50,017 nucleotides of DNA from Colwellia sp. (GCA_016765685.1 JAESPR010000066.1:1-50017); one strand, 5' to 3'. Positions 34,745-43,697 are shown, numbered from the stretch's first letter. Notes: generated by a model from the sequence alone, not told the origin. Numbers and translations are program-made.

Positions 34745-36130
34745 TTAAGCAGACAATTTCGCTAATAATATTGTAAAATTTTCTGCGCTGCTATGCTCCT
34801 GTGCATGTTGACCATTTTTCACAACCCAACGGCCATTCACCATGACGTCTTTGATGGTGCTTTTTTGACTAGCAAAGATGACACTGTCGAGTAAATGTTG
34901 ATTATTATTAGCAAAAAGATTCGTTTGTTGTTTATTAAGCACTAATAAGTCAGCTTGTTTTCCTACCGCGATAACACCCGTATTTGAATTAGTGCTTTGT
35001 GCCCCACCTGCCGCAGCTTTTTGCCACAAATTTTGACCAACAGAGGCGGTTTCTGCTGAAGAAAGTACCGCTCTTTGCTGTTTAATTAAACGTTGGGTAT
35101 ATTCTAGCCAACGTAATTCTTCAATGGGGTTAACAGAAATATGGCTGTCAGAGCCTATGGCAAAAGTGCCATTTAAGGCTAAAAACTCCGCTGTTGGAAA
35201 AATGCCATCCCCCAAATTAGCTTCGGTGGTTGGGCAAATGCCAGCGATGGCTTTGCTCGCTATTATGCCTTGTTGTTCTTGCTCGTTGATATGAGTTGCG
35301 TGAATTAAACACCAGTGTTCATCTAATTCAATATTATCTAATAACCATTGTACCGGACGCTTTGAATAATGCTGTAGACAGTCATTAACCTCTTGTTGTT
35401 GTTCGGCAATATGGATGTGAATGGGTGCCTTATTGTCTAACGAGCGAACATGTTTAACCGCTTGTTTAATGGCTTCTTTGTCTACCGCACGCAATGAATG
35501 TGGCGCTATACCTAGATTTGTATTGGCATATTGCTTAGTTAAGGTAAAGCAATCGCTCACTAGGTGATTAAATTGTTCAGTAGAATTGATAAAACGTTTT
35601 TGCCCCTCATTCGGTGTTTGTCGACCAAAACCGGCATATTGATATAAAACCGGTAACATGGTTAAGCCGATACCTGAACTTTTTGCCGCTTTAAAAATGG
35701 CCTCAGCCATGGTGGCTAAATCGGTACCCGCTGCGTTGTTTTCATAGGTGTTACCATTAATATCATGGTGTAGATAATGGAATTCAGCAACGCGGGTATA
35801 ACCTGCTTTGAGCATTTCGATGTAAAGCTGCTGGGCAATTATTTGGGCGTCATCCTGACTCAATTGTGCTAAAAATTTATACATGATGTTACGCCAAGTC
35901 CAAAAGCTGTCTTGGCCTTCGCTGCCTTGTTCACTAAAACCAGCAAATGCTCGCTGAAATGCATGAGAATGACAATTAACCATGCCCGGTATTACAGCAC
36001 CAATAAATGTTACAGCACTGTTTTCTTTGCCAGAGGTAATAGCGGTAATAATGCCATCTTCAATAGTGATGGTTTGATCGGTTGCCCAACCACCACTTAA
36101 TAAAATATTTTCCGCATAGTATTTAATCAT
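34745..36130 (-). CDS. hutF: Formimidoylglutamate deiminase
   Basis: This 461-residue amidohydrolase converts N-formimidoyl-glutamate to N-formyl-glutamate and ammonia in the five-step histidine breakdown route. The zinc motif is CHSHAFQRAFAG, followed by the family GFSEQGSEGQDSFWTWRN, histidines in IHIHIAEQQQEV and LIHATHINE, and the catalytic Asp in AIGSDSHISVNP. A longer frame exists upstream; the ATG at 36128-36130 is chosen because TGAGAAATAAA precedes it and MIKYYAENILL is a typical N-terminus. hutG lies 31 bases upstream on the same strand. Confidence 0.94.
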   Translation of the reverse strand: MIKYYAENILLSGGWATDQTITIEDGIITAITSGKENSAVTFIGAVIPGMVNCHSHAFQRAFAGFSEQGSEGQDSFWTWRNIMYKFLAQLSQDDAQIIAQQLYIEMLKAGYTRVAEFHYLHHDINGNTYENNAAGTDLATMAEAIFKAAKSSGIGLTMLPVLYQYAGFGRQTPNEGQKRFINSTEQFNHLVSDCFTLTKQYANTNLGIAPHSLRAVDKEAIKQAVKHVRSLDNKAPIHIHIAEQQQEVNDCLQHYSKRPVQWLLDNIELDEHWCLIHATHINEQEQQGIIASKAIAGICPTTEANLGDGIFPTAEFLALNGTFAIGSDSHISVNPIEELRWLEYTQRLIKQQRAVLSSAETASVGQNLWQKAAAGGAQSTNSNTGVIAVGKQADLLVLNKQQTNLFANNNQHLLDSVIFASQKSTIKDVMVNGRWVVKNGQHAQEHSSAENFTILLAKLSA

Positions 36131-36161
36131 TTTATTTCTCATTTGTAGCGGTTTGTTAACT

Positions 36162-36947
36162 TTACTGTTTGGAAAAATCAACCAAACACTGTACAAAATT
36201 CTTTAATTGTTTTTTTACTTCTCTTGCTTTGTCAGCATTGTAATGATTGCTTGGTTCGTCCATATAAGTGTGCTGCGATAACTCAAGTTGTATAGCATGA
36301 ATGTTATTAGACGGATCACCATAATTACGGGTGATGTAGCCGCCTTTAAAGCGACCGTTACAGGTAGTTGTATAGGGAGATAAATCAAGCTGCTGAATGT
36401 TTTTTAACAATAACTCATCGCAACTTGCTCCATCGGCGGTGCCAAAATTAAAGTCAGGTAATTTACCTGTAAAAAAACGCGGCACTTGTGACAAAATTGA
36501 GTGCGCATCAAGTAAAACCACTTTGTTATATTTTTGCTTTAATTGCGTTAAAGTATCAGCCAAGGCCTGATGATAGGGCTGCCAATAACATTCAATTCTA
36601 TCTGTTATCTCCTGCGGCGTAGGTTGTTGATTTTCAATATAAAGTGCTGATGAGTTAAACGCAGTAGTTGGGCATAATTCGGTATTATCTGCGCCAGCAT
36701 ATAATATTTCGCCACTTGAATTACGGTTTAAATCGATTACATAACGGCTATATTTGGGGGTAAGCGTGTAAATTCCCATTGCTGCGGCAAAATCATATAA
36801 CTTGTCCATATACCAATCGGTATCTGCAACACTATGACCACTAGCTGTCATGGTGTCAGCAATATGCTGGGGTATCTGTTGACCATTATGCGGCATGCTG
36901 ATCAGCATGCCAATGTTACCTGTAGATAAAGAATAAGGTGAAGTCAT
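36162..36947 (-). CDS. hutG: N-formylglutamate deformylase
   Basis: This 261-residue enzyme hydrolyses N-formyl-glutamate to glutamate and formate, the step after HutF. Recognisable parts are ISMPHNGQQIP, DTDWYMDKLYDFA, RYVIDLNRNSSGEILY and LLDAHSILSQVPRFF. The start at 36947 is chosen because MTSPYSLSTG is nearer the family N-terminus and GAG lies at a fair distance; an ATG 33 bases upstream is possible. It is the first gene of a hutGF unit, with a HutC-like operator 62 bases upstream. hutH, hutU and hutI are not in the window. Confidence 0.93.
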   Translation of the reverse strand: MTSPYSLSTGNIGMLISMPHNGQQIPQHIADTMTASGHSVADTDWYMDKLYDFAAAMGIYTLTPKYSRYVIDLNRNSSGEILYAGADNTELCPTTAFNSSALYIENQQPTPQEITDRIECYWQPYHQALADTLTQLKQKYNKVVLLDAHSILSQVPRFFTGKLPDFNFGTADGASCDELLLKNIQQLDLSPYTTTCNGRFKGGYITRNYGDPSNNIHAIQLELSQHTYMDEPSNHYNADKAREVKKQLKNFVQCLVDFSKQ

Positions 36948-36991
36948 CGCTAGCTCTTTTTGGTTAAAGTTTATTAACATACATTTAAGTG

Positions 36992-37025
36992 CCTAACCTG
37001 TACACTAGTTGTATATACAAGTTAG
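36992..37025. promoter_or_regulatory. HutC-like operator upstream of hutGF
   Basis: The centre TTGTATATACAA (37009-37020) is a perfect 12-base palindrome that fits the TGTATATACA core bound by the GntR-type repressor HutC. The flanks add a larger inverted repeat, CCTAACCTGTAC and TATACAAGTTAGG. Its position just before hutG supports urocanate-controlled repression. HutC itself is not encoded here. Confidence 0.75.
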
Positions 37026-37078
37026 GTGTTAATTTATCATGTCGAACTAGTGATAAGCAAATATTTTAACTATTTAAG

Positions 37079-37786
37079 TTATTTTACTAATTCGGCTGCC
37101 TTAAGTAATAACGTTTCATGTAAACGTACTTTAAAGTTTGGATTGACGTAATTAAACTGCACTAAACCTTTGCTATCGACAACATAAATTGCTGGTACAG
37201 GTAATACCAATCGTTGATCACCTGCTTTGTTTTTTTGCAATGGATTTTTTAAATCCAGTGCTGCTACATATCTATCGGTTACTTTTTGGCTTGAATAAAA
37301 TGCTAATCCAAAAGCTTGACTGATCACCGAATTAAAATCTGCCAATAATTGATAGTTTAGCTGATTCTTGCCAATACTTTTTTGTAAAGCTTGTTCGTTG
37401 TCGGTAGAAATACCAATTAATTGAAAGCCTAGCTTAGTCAGTTGACCTTCTATTTGTTTGAGTTGACCTAGTTGCGTATTGCAAAAAGGGCACCAACCAC
37501 CACGATAAAAAAATAAAATTGTTTTTTTGTTATTTAATACTTGTCCTAAGGGTAATTTTTTCCCTTCAATAGTGGTTACTTCAACGGTTGCCGGTATCTG
37601 CTGACCATTCATCAATGGGCGGACTTGTTCAGCGGTTTCGGCGATGCCTCTAACGGGTTGGTTATCGCTTAACGCTAAGGTTTGCGTACTGGTAAACAAA
37701 AGGAATAAGCTGGTTAATATGAGGGTTTTTGTTGTTTGCACTCTTGTTGTTTGCACTCTTGTTGTTTGCACTCTTGTTGTTTGCAC
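37079..37786 (-). CDS. Exported thioredoxin-fold peroxiredoxin-like protein
   Basis: This 235-residue AhpC/TSA-type protein has the active-site segment FFYRGGWCPFCNTQLGQLKQI (key CPFC) and a C-terminal AIYVVDSKGLVQFNYVN. A hydrophobic signal segment (LILTSLFLLFTSTQTLALS) suggests export. It starts at GTG 37784-37786, strongly supported by AAGGAAGG four bases upstream. The N-terminus is four VQTTR-like repeats encoded by 15-base tandem units, each with its own possible GTG start. Its role is probably peroxide or disulfide reduction, by family. It is divergent from a second peroxiredoxin gene. Confidence 0.82.
   Translation of the reverse strand: MQTTRVQTTRVQTTRVQTTKTLILTSLFLLFTSTQTLALSDNQPVRGIAETAEQVRPLMNGQQIPATVEVTTIEGKKLPLGQVLNNKKTILFFYRGGWCPFCNTQLGQLKQIEGQLTKLGFQLIGISTDNEQALQKSIGKNQLNYQLLADFNSVISQAFGLAFYSSQKVTDRYVAALDLKNPLQKNKAGDQRLVLPVPAIYVVDSKGLVQFNYVNPNFKVRLHETLLLKAAELVK
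37731..37786 (-). repeat. 15-base tandem repeat encoding the N-terminus of the peroxiredoxin-like protein
   Basis: Three perfect GTTGTTTGCACTCTT units (37731-37775) and an 11-base partial unit follow head to tail. On the coding strand each unit reads GTGCAAACAACAAGA-type codons, V-Q-T-T-R. Copy number change keeps the frame and alters the signal peptide n-region. Confidence 0.92.
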
Positions 37787-38020
37787 AATGCCTTCCTTAA
37801 AATAAATAAATTAATTGAATTTGTGAGATAAATACTTAAAAAGAGACCTTATAATTGCAAAAGAATTTCAGTATAACAAACGTATTTCATTGTTAATCTA
37901 TTTTTTCGATTAGAAATATCGATTTTAATCATTTTAATTGCCGGTTAATTTGCTGAATAATAGTTTCATCATCATTTGAACAACTAAACTTAATCACTTC
38001 AGTTAAATTAAGGAAATAAT

Positions 38021-38779
38021 ATGTCTACTCAAAGCACAAACATCAAGACTAGTTTCACCAACAAATCAGGCCAAAAAGTGCCTTCAGTTACTTTTCCCAT
38101 TCGGCTTAATGACGAATGGAGTAAGCGCGATACACAAGAAATTTTCGCAGGAAAAACCGTGGTGGTTTTCTCTTTACCCGGTGCTTTCACGCCAACGTGT
38201 TCGTCAAGCCATTTACCTCGTTACAATGAATTAGCCGGTAAGTTTGCTGACAATGGTGTTGATGAAATATTATGTGTGTCGGTTAATGATACCTTTGTTA
38301 TGAACGCTTGGGAAGCAGATCAACATGCTGAAAATATTAGCTTTATTCCCGATGGTAATGGTGATTTCACTGATGGCATGGGTTTGTTGGTTGATAAAAA
38401 AGAAATAGGTTTTGGTAAACGTAGCTGGCGTTATTCAATGCTTGTTAAAGATGGCATTATCGATAAAATGTTTATTGAGCCTGATTTACCCGGTGACCCG
38501 TTTGAAGTGTCAGATGCAGATACCATGCTAGCGTATATTAACCCAGAAGCGATTCAAACAGCGCAGATAAGCTTGTTTACTAAACCGGGTTGCCCACATT
38601 GTGCACGCGCTAAAGCGTTACTTACGCAGCAGGGCTTGCAATATGAAGAGTTAGTTTTAGGTGAAGAAATTAGCATTTCAGCCATGCGTGCTATTACTAA
38701 TGCTGATACGGTACCGCAAGTGTTTATTGACGGTAAGCATATTGGCGGGGCTGACGATTTAACGAAATATTTTGCTTAA
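38021..38779 (+). CDS. Hybrid peroxiredoxin-glutaredoxin (glutathione-dependent peroxidase)
   Basis: This 252-residue protein fuses a Prx5-type peroxiredoxin (about 1-165; peroxidatic Cys in [14 protein letters not shown], about residue 60) to a glutaredoxin (about 180-252; CPHC in [14 protein letters not shown], and [14 protein letters not shown]). In the Haemophilus homologue the glutaredoxin half reduces the peroxidase half with glutathione. It is cytoplasmic, has AAGGAAATAAT as ribosome site, and is closed by a strong terminator. OxyR-type control is plausible but no operator was recognised. Confidence 0.95.
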   Translation: MSTQSTNIKTSFTNKSGQKVPSVTFPIRLNDEWSKRDTQEIFAGKTVVVFSLPGAFTPTCSSSHLPRYNELAGKFADNGVDEILCVSVNDTFVMNAWEADQHAENISFIPDGNGDFTDGMGLLVDKKEIGFGKRSWRYSMLVKDGIIDKMFIEPDLPGDPFEVSDADTMLAYINPEAIQTAQISLFTKPGCPHCARAKALLTQQGLQYEELVLGEEISISAMRAITNADTVPQVFIDGKHIGGADDLTKYFA

Positions 38780-38852
38780 TTGATTGGGCGTAGCTGAACT
38801 GAGCTTAACTGTGCTTAACTTAACGAAAGCAATGCTAGCGCCCGCATTACTT

Positions 38853-38900
38853 AGGTAGTTGATCTTTTAAACTTGTTTTGAAGATCAACTGCCTTTTTTT
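38853..38900 (+). terminator. Intrinsic terminator after the hybrid peroxiredoxin
   Basis: AGGTAGTTGATCTT pairs with AAGATCAACTGCCT (one mismatch) and the arm leads into seven T residues. The loop is 14 bases. Confidence 0.92.
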
Positions 38901-38940
38901 GTTATAATGTTTTTATTATTTTAGTCAATAACCTTATTTC

Positions 38941-39171
38941 ATGGATAATCAACCCTACAACCCATTACATGGTGTTACCTTAAAGGTAATTGTTACTGAG
39001 CTTGAAGCGTATTTTGGTTTTGAAGCATTAGGTCAGCAAATTAACATTAACTGTTTTACTAAAGATCCGAGCATTAAGTCGAGTCTAAAATTTTTGCGTA
39101 AAACTCCGTGGGCGCGAGAAAAAGTAGAGCAGCTTTACCTCAAAAATAAACAGAGTTTATCCAAGCCATGA
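38941..39171 (+). CDS. VF530 family (DUF2132) small protein
   Basis: This 76-residue protein shows the VF530 signature: [39 protein letters not shown] and [14 protein letters not shown]. The family fold is known from a Vibrio structure and DNA binding has been proposed; the role is not established. Its stop overlaps the purU start (ATGA, 39168-39171), so the two are translationally coupled, a link worth noting since purU is metabolic. Confidence 0.9.
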   Translation: MDNQPYNPLHGVTLKVIVTELEAYFGFEALGQQININCFTKDPSIKSSLKFLRKTPWAREKVEQLYLKNKQSLSKP

Positions 39172-40028
39172 ATACACCTAACCACTATATACTTACTTGG
39201 CAATGCCCAGATAATACCGGCGTTTTAGCAAAAGTTTCACAAAGCCTATTCGAACATGGCGCTTTTATTACTGAAACGTCACAATATAGTGATCCCTACA
39301 CCGAAACATTCTTTTCTCGCATAGCCTTTGATGACCGTAACTTAACGGTTTCTGCAGGTGAATTTATTGAAGCGTTAGATGACTTAGCCAAACCGTTAAC
39401 GATGTCATACAAATTACGCAATAAAGCTGATATACCTAAGGTGATTATTGCTGTTTCAAAAGACGATCACTGTTTAGTGTCGTTATTAACCAAATGGAAA
39501 TCTGGAGTGCTGCCGATAAATATTGTTGCGGTAGTGTCTAACCATCAAACTTGCCAATCACTCGCTAACTGGCATGGCGTGCCTTTTCATCATTTACCTA
39601 TTACAGCGGACACTAAAGCGCAGCAAGAGACGCAAATACTGACGTTAATGAAAGAAACTAAGGCCGATTTACTGGTACTTGCCCGTTATATGCAAATTTT
39701 GTCTGATGACTTATGTCAACAATTAGCCGGTAGGGCTATTAATATTCATCATTCTTTTTTACCTAGTTTTAAAGGCGCTCGCCCTTATCATCAAGCCCAT
39801 GAACGTGGAGTGAAAGTTATTGGCGCAACGGCGCATTATGTCACCGCTAATTTAGATGAAGGGCCGATTATTGCTCAGGAAGTTAAGCCGATAAATCATA
39901 CCTTTACCATCGAGCAAATGGTTCACATGGGTCATGATTTAGAAGCGACGGCCTTGAGCCATGCGGTAAGAATTCATGCGGAACAGCGAGTTTGTTTAAA
40001 TGGCGATAAAACGGTGATATTGACGTAA
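39168..40028 (+). CDS. purU: Formyltetrahydrofolate deformylase
   Basis: This 286-residue enzyme releases formate and tetrahydrofolate from 10-formyl-THF, balancing one-carbon and glycine pools. It has an N-terminal ACT domain (about 5-85; [19 protein letters not shown]) and a formyltransferase-like catalytic domain (about 88-286) with [17 protein letters not shown] and [10 protein letters not shown], which hold the catalytic Asn-His-Asp set. Length is typical (E. coli 280). It overlaps the VF530 gene by four bases. Confidence 0.95.
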   Translation: MNTPNHYILTWQCPDNTGVLAKVSQSLFEHGAFITETSQYSDPYTETFFSRIAFDDRNLTVSAGEFIEALDDLAKPLTMSYKLRNKADIPKVIIAVSKDDHCLVSLLTKWKSGVLPINIVAVVSNHQTCQSLANWHGVPFHHLPITADTKAQQETQILTLMKETKADLLVLARYMQILSDDLCQQLAGRAINIHHSFLPSFKGARPYHQAHERGVKVIGATAHYVTANLDEGPIIAQEVKPINHTFTIEQMVHMGHDLEATALSHAVRIHAEQRVCLNGDKTVILT

Positions 40029-40093
40029 AAAATAAACTGTAAAAATATCTATACAATCAGGCGTAGTGAATAGCTGACGTTATTTGGCGTTAG

Positions 40094-40116
40094 TTAAGTG
40101 CTTAAATAGCACTTAA
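40094..40116. other. Perfect nine-base-pair hairpin after purU
   Basis: TTAAGTGCT-taaat-AGCACTTAA is a perfect palindrome in the 170-base gap before the VOC gene. It has no T run, so it is probably not a terminator; it may be an operator or mRNA structure. Confidence 0.5.
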
Positions 40117-40199
40117 ATTAGTGAACTAGGTGAAGATATGGTTAAAATTAGCTCATACTTTTAGTTAGCCTTTTGTTTGATAAAAGAGATGTCCTAAAA

Positions 40200-40730
40200 A
40201 TGATCAATATTGAAAAAATTCACCACGTTGCTTATCGCTGTAAAGACGCTAAAGAAACGACCGACTGGTATAAAGATAAGTTAAATATGGATTTGGTTTT
40301 GGCGATTGCAGAAAACGAAGTGCCGTCAACCAAAGCGCCCGATCCTTACATGCATATTTTTTTAGATGCTGGTAATGAAAATGTGTTAGCTTTTTTTGAA
40401 ATTCCTAACTCGCCTGACATGGGTAGAGATGAAAATACTCCGGCCTGGGTACAACACCTAGCGATGCGTGTTGAAAACCTTGAGGCCTTAGTTGCTGCAA
40501 AAGCAGAACTAGAAAGCAAAGGTGTTGAGGTTTTAGGGCCAGTTAATCATGGTGTTTTTAAATCTATTTATTTCTTTGATCCCAATGGTCATCGTTTAGA
40601 GTTAGCAGCCAATACCGGAACACCCGCACAATTTAAGCAGCTTAATGAAGTGGGTCCAGCCATGGTTGAAGAATGGTCTAAAACTAAAAAAGCACCAAGC
40701 CATGCGGCATGGTTACACCAGCAAGATTAA
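40200..40730 (+). CDS. VOC (glyoxalase/dioxygenase superfamily) protein
   Basis: This 176-residue protein has two beta-alpha-beta-beta-beta modules typical of the superfamily: IEKIHHVAYRCKDAKETTDW and, in the second half, VQHLAMRVENLEAL with FFDPNGHRLELAANT. Histidines in HHVAY and VQHLA and the Glu of RLELA are likely metal ligands. Glyoxalase I, dioxygenase or isomerase activities all occur in this fold, and the sequence alone does not choose. The ATG at 40200 is preferred to an upstream TTG because it gives the family start MINIEKIHH. Confidence 0.82.
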   Translation: MINIEKIHHVAYRCKDAKETTDWYKDKLNMDLVLAIAENEVPSTKAPDPYMHIFLDAGNENVLAFFEIPNSPDMGRDENTPAWVQHLAMRVENLEALVAAKAELESKGVEVLGPVNHGVFKSIYFFDPNGHRLELAANTGTPAQFKQLNEVGPAMVEEWSKTKKAPSHAAWLHQQD

Positions 40731-40736
40731 TATAAA

Positions 40737-40791
40737 TGTAGGTGAACATTTATGCTTACGTTTTACTTGTAAGGCTGAAGCCTCACCTACA
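40737..40791. repeat. Short palindromic interspersed repeat with TGTAGGTGA/TCACCTACA ends
   Basis: A 55-base unit has perfectly inverted nine-base ends, TGTAGGTGA and TCACCTACA. It starts six bases after the VOC stop codon. It is related to the units at 404-465 and 43651-43697 and directly abuts the larger TIR element that follows. Confidence 0.75.
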
Positions 40792-40795
40792 ATTT

Positions 40796-40954
40796 ATACC
40801 AATCAGATTAATTAATGGTTCAAATTTTAATGAGGATAAATTTTCAAGAACAAGGCGCTTGATTGAGCAATAGCTAGCTATTGGGATTGAAAGCAACGAT
40901 GTTATTGTATATTTAAACCATTTAAAAAGATCACTTAGTTAGTCTGGTTGGTAT
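40796..40954. repeat. TIR-bearing interspersed repeat (MITE-like), copy 2
   Basis: This 159-base element begins ATACCAATCAGATTAATTAA and ends AGTCTGGTTGGTAT, with imperfect terminal inverted repeats TACCAAYCAGAYTAA. It is the same element, in opposite orientation, as 2453-2612. It has no ORF and lies in the gap before yihI. Confidence 0.85.
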
Positions 40955-41019
40955 TAGTTACTTTTTAACGATTAATGACGTAAAATAGCGCTATTAACCG
41001 TTAAAAAAGTATCATCTTT

Positions 41020-41670
41020 ATGTCACGCTCAAAAAAATCTAGAAAACCCGGCGGCGCTCCCACGGCTAAACCTAAGTTAAGTAAGGCTGAATTGGCGAGT
41101 GTTGAAAAAAGAGCACGTAAAAAAACCGGTAATAAACCCGGTAATCGCCAACAAGAAGCTCAGCCAGTTAAAAGCCCAGCGCAAAATGCTAATCAACTTA
41201 AAGATCCTCGCATTGGTAATAAAAAGCCAATCGAACTTGGTAGTGCTGCTAAGTTACCTCAAACTAAACCTAAAGTAGCTAAAGTAGCTAAAGTAGCTAA
41301 AGCTAAACAAGATCCTATTGCGGCCATTCGCACTATGAGCAATGATAGCGTAGATGTGGAAGCTAACTTAGTAGAAAACTTAGACCAAGAACTAGCCAAC
41401 ATTGAAGCTGATGAGCGCTTGCAAGCTATTTTAGCGAAACAAGAAGATGAATTAGCGCTAACTGAGCAAGAAGTCGATTACTTTAATGACATGATGGAGC
41501 GCCATCAACAAATAAGTGCCCAGTTAGATGAAGATGAAACTGACGATGTTGAAGTCAGTAACACTAGCCGTATTTCTGAGGATGATTTATGGGATAAATT
41601 AGATAATTCATCACTGCCCGACCCATCAAACTCTTTTTTAGGTGATGAAACTGATCAAGATAAAGGCTAA
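41020..41670 (+). CDS. yihI: Der GTPase activator YihI
   Basis: This 216-residue highly charged protein has a basic N-terminus (SRSKKSRKPGG, RARKKTGNKPGNRQ), the family segment LKDPRIGNKKPIELG, and a C-terminal acidic helical core (LVENLDQELANIEADERLQ, LTEQEVDYFNDMMERH). YihI activates the ribosome-assembly GTPase Der and so tunes 50S maturation. It is longer than E. coli YihI (169); part of the difference is a KVAKVAKVAK stretch from 9-base tandem repeats at 41272-41298. A DUF2489 gene and hemN follow on the same strand. Confidence 0.9.
   Translation: MSRSKKSRKPGGAPTAKPKLSKAELASVEKRARKKTGNKPGNRQQEAQPVKSPAQNANQLKDPRIGNKKPIELGSAAKLPQTKPKVAKVAKVAKAKQDPIAAIRTMSNDSVDVEANLVENLDQELANIEADERLQAILAKQEDELALTEQEVDYFNDMMERHQQISAQLDEDETDDVEVSNTSRISEDDLWDKLDNSSLPDPSNSFLGDETDQDKG
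41272..41298 (+). repeat. 9-base tandem repeat (AAAGTAGCT x3) in yihI
   Basis: Three perfect AAAGTAGCT units plus a partial AAAGCT encode repeated Lys-Val-Ala in the linker of YihI. It keeps the frame. Confidence 0.85.
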
Positions 41671-41675
41671 AGAAC

Positions 41676-42164
41676 ATGAATGACTACTGGCTTGTTGCAT
41701 TTGTTGTGGCGGTAATCATTGTTGTTGGTTTAGCCTTTTATGCCGGTAAGTTATTGAAGCAACTTAGTGCGCAAAAACAAGCTCAGCAACAGACAGAATT
41801 AGCCCAGCAGCAAGCGTTAGCAAAACATGATCATAAAGTACTTGCTAGCGTAAAAATTATTGTGCGCGCCATGCAAGAAGAACAATGTGATTTTAGTGAG
41901 GGTTGTTGGCGTTTATCGGTATTGCTTGATTCATTAAAATTGAGTAGTAAATTAATGCCACAGTTTCCTGCAATATATAAGCTCTACAATGAGATAAAGC
42001 ACCTTTCAATTCTAGGTGATAGAAAGCAGCTAGAGAAAAAACAGCGCATGCAGCAAGATTATCAACGCATAACAATCGAAGCAAAATTACATAATGACAT
42101 AGTAGCCGATCTTGATTTATTGCATCAATACACCACAGAAAGAATGAGTATATTGACGATTTAA
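41676..42164 (+). CDS. DUF2489 membrane-anchored protein
   Basis: This 162-residue protein has one N-terminal transmembrane helix (WLVAFVVAVIIVVGLAFYAG), a Gln/Ala-rich coiled coil (about 28-55) and a helical domain with EEQCDFSEGCWRLSVLLDSL, which is typical of DUF2489. Its function is unknown. It starts six bases after the yihI stop and precedes hemN, the usual gammaproteobacterial order, so the three are probably cotranscribed. Confidence 0.85.
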   Translation: MNDYWLVAFVVAVIIVVGLAFYAGKLLKQLSAQKQAQQQTELAQQQALAKHDHKVLASVKIIVRAMQEEQCDFSEGCWRLSVLLDSLKLSSKLMPQFPAIYKLYNEIKHLSILGDRKQLEKKQRMQQDYQRITIEAKLHNDIVADLDLLHQYTTERMSILTI

Positions 42165-42269
42165 TCCGCATGGGTATAGATTAAAGTTAGCAAGCTTGTG
42201 TTGGATCAAAGCCTCGTTCTAGTAAACGTTTATTATAACTACTACTAGTTAAAACAGTGGTAGTCCTCT

Positions 42270-43640
42270 ATGCAAGTCAGTCAAATTTTTGATGCTCAGC
42301 TACTCAATAAATATAATACCAGTGGGCCAAGGTACACCTCGTACCCAACAGCATTAGAGTTTCATGAGCATTTTAGCCATGACGATTTCAAACAAGCGAT
42401 AAAAAAATCGCCCAATCGTGAGCTGTCTTTATATGTGCATATTCCTTTTTGCCATACCCTTTGTTATTACTGTGGCTGCAATAAAGTTATCACCCGTCAC
42501 CGTGATAAAGCCGATACTTACCTTGAATATTTAGCGCAAGAAATTGCTTTGCAAGCGCCATTGTTTACCGATTATAAAGTTAAACAATTGCATTGGGGCG
42601 GTGGTACGCCAAGTTTTTTAACGCATAAACAAATAACCACGTTAGTGGCGCTATTAAAAGAAAAATTTGTTTTTAGTGACGACCTAGAAATGAGTATTGA
42701 AATTGATCCACGTGAAATTGATATGGATTTAGCTGAGCACTTATTTTCCCTAGGTTTTAATCGTTTAAGTTTAGGGGTGCAAGATTTAGATCTAAAGGTG
42801 CAGCAAGCGATAAACCGTGTGCAATCAACCCAGTTTATTGGTGACTTTATTGCTCATGCCAAAACGGTTGGTTTTCAATCTATTAATATTGATTTAATTT
42901 ATGGTTTGCCGCACCAAACCTTAACCAATTTTGCCAAAACTTTAGACAAAGCGTATGAGTGGAATGTCGACAGAATTTCACTTTTTAGTTATGCCCATTT
43001 GCCTAATCGTTTTGCGGCGCAGCGTAAATTACGTGATGAATGGCTACCGAATACCCAAGAAAAATTCGCTTTAATGAAGTTAGCGATAGAAACCTTATGT
43101 AATTATGGTTATGACTTTATTGGTATGGATCATTTTGCTAAACCTAATGACGAACTTGCTATTGCCCAAAGTAATGGTACTTTGCATCGTAACTTTCAAG
43201 GCTATACCACTAAAGGTGGTTGTGATTTACTGGGCTTAGGCGTTTCTTCTATTAGTGCTATTGGTAATAGCTTTAGCCAAAATATTAAAGAGTTAAAAGC
43301 GTATTACCAAGCCATTGAAACTCAACAACATGCTCAAATCAAGGGTGTTAGTTTGTCACAAGATGATATTATTCGTGGTGAAGTTATTCGCGAATTAATG
43401 TGTAATTTGTTTTTAGATAAAAATAAAATAAGTCAGCAGCACAATATTAATTTTGATGATTATTTTGCCGATGACTTGCCTTTGTTAAAGACCTTTATCG
43501 ATGATGGTTTGCTGGTTAATACCAGCGATGTTATTCAAGTAGATCAAAAAGCACGGTTACTCATTCGCATTATTTGCATGAGTTTTGATGCTTATATGAA
43601 AAAGCACATTAATCAGCAGCGTTTTTCACGGGTGATTTAA
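42270..43640 (+). CDS. hemN: Oxygen-independent coproporphyrinogen III oxidase
   Basis: This 456-residue radical-SAM enzyme decarboxylates coproporphyrinogen III without oxygen in haem synthesis. The cluster motif is HIPFCHTLCYYCGCNK (CxxxCxxC), preceded by the family YTSYPTALEFHE. The LHWGGGTPSFL, EIDPREID, RLSLGVQDLD and NIDLIYGLPHQT motifs follow, with a C-terminal HemN domain. Length matches E. coli HemN (457). It lies about 100 bases after the DUF2489 gene. Anaerobic regulation by FNR would be expected, but no clear site was seen in that gap. Confidence 0.96.
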   Translation: MQVSQIFDAQLLNKYNTSGPRYTSYPTALEFHEHFSHDDFKQAIKKSPNRELSLYVHIPFCHTLCYYCGCNKVITRHRDKADTYLEYLAQEIALQAPLFTDYKVKQLHWGGGTPSFLTHKQITTLVALLKEKFVFSDDLEMSIEIDPREIDMDLAEHLFSLGFNRLSLGVQDLDLKVQQAINRVQSTQFIGDFIAHAKTVGFQSINIDLIYGLPHQTLTNFAKTLDKAYEWNVDRISLFSYAHLPNRFAAQRKLRDEWLPNTQEKFALMKLAIETLCNYGYDFIGMDHFAKPNDELAIAQSNGTLHRNFQGYTTKGGCDLLGLGVSSISAIGNSFSQNIKELKAYYQAIETQQHAQIKGVSLSQDDIIRGEVIRELMCNLFLDKNKISQQHNINFDDYFADDLPLLKTFIDDGLLVNTSDVIQVDQKARLLIRIICMSFDAYMKKHINQQRFSRVI

Positions 43641-43650
43641 CGTTGAAGCA

Positions 43651-43697
43651 TCACCTACAGGAAGTACGTTTTTTGTAGGTGAACATTTATGCTTACT
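43651..43697. repeat. Rearranged copies of the TGTAGG repeat ends after hemN
   Basis: TCACCTACA (43651-43659) is followed by TGTAGGTGAACATTTATGC (43674-43692), so two element ends face outward with 14 bases between them, the opposite order to the unit at 40737. TGTAGGTGAACATTTATGCTT is shared with that unit. It sits between hemN and the convergent DUF1285 gene. Confidence 0.6.
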
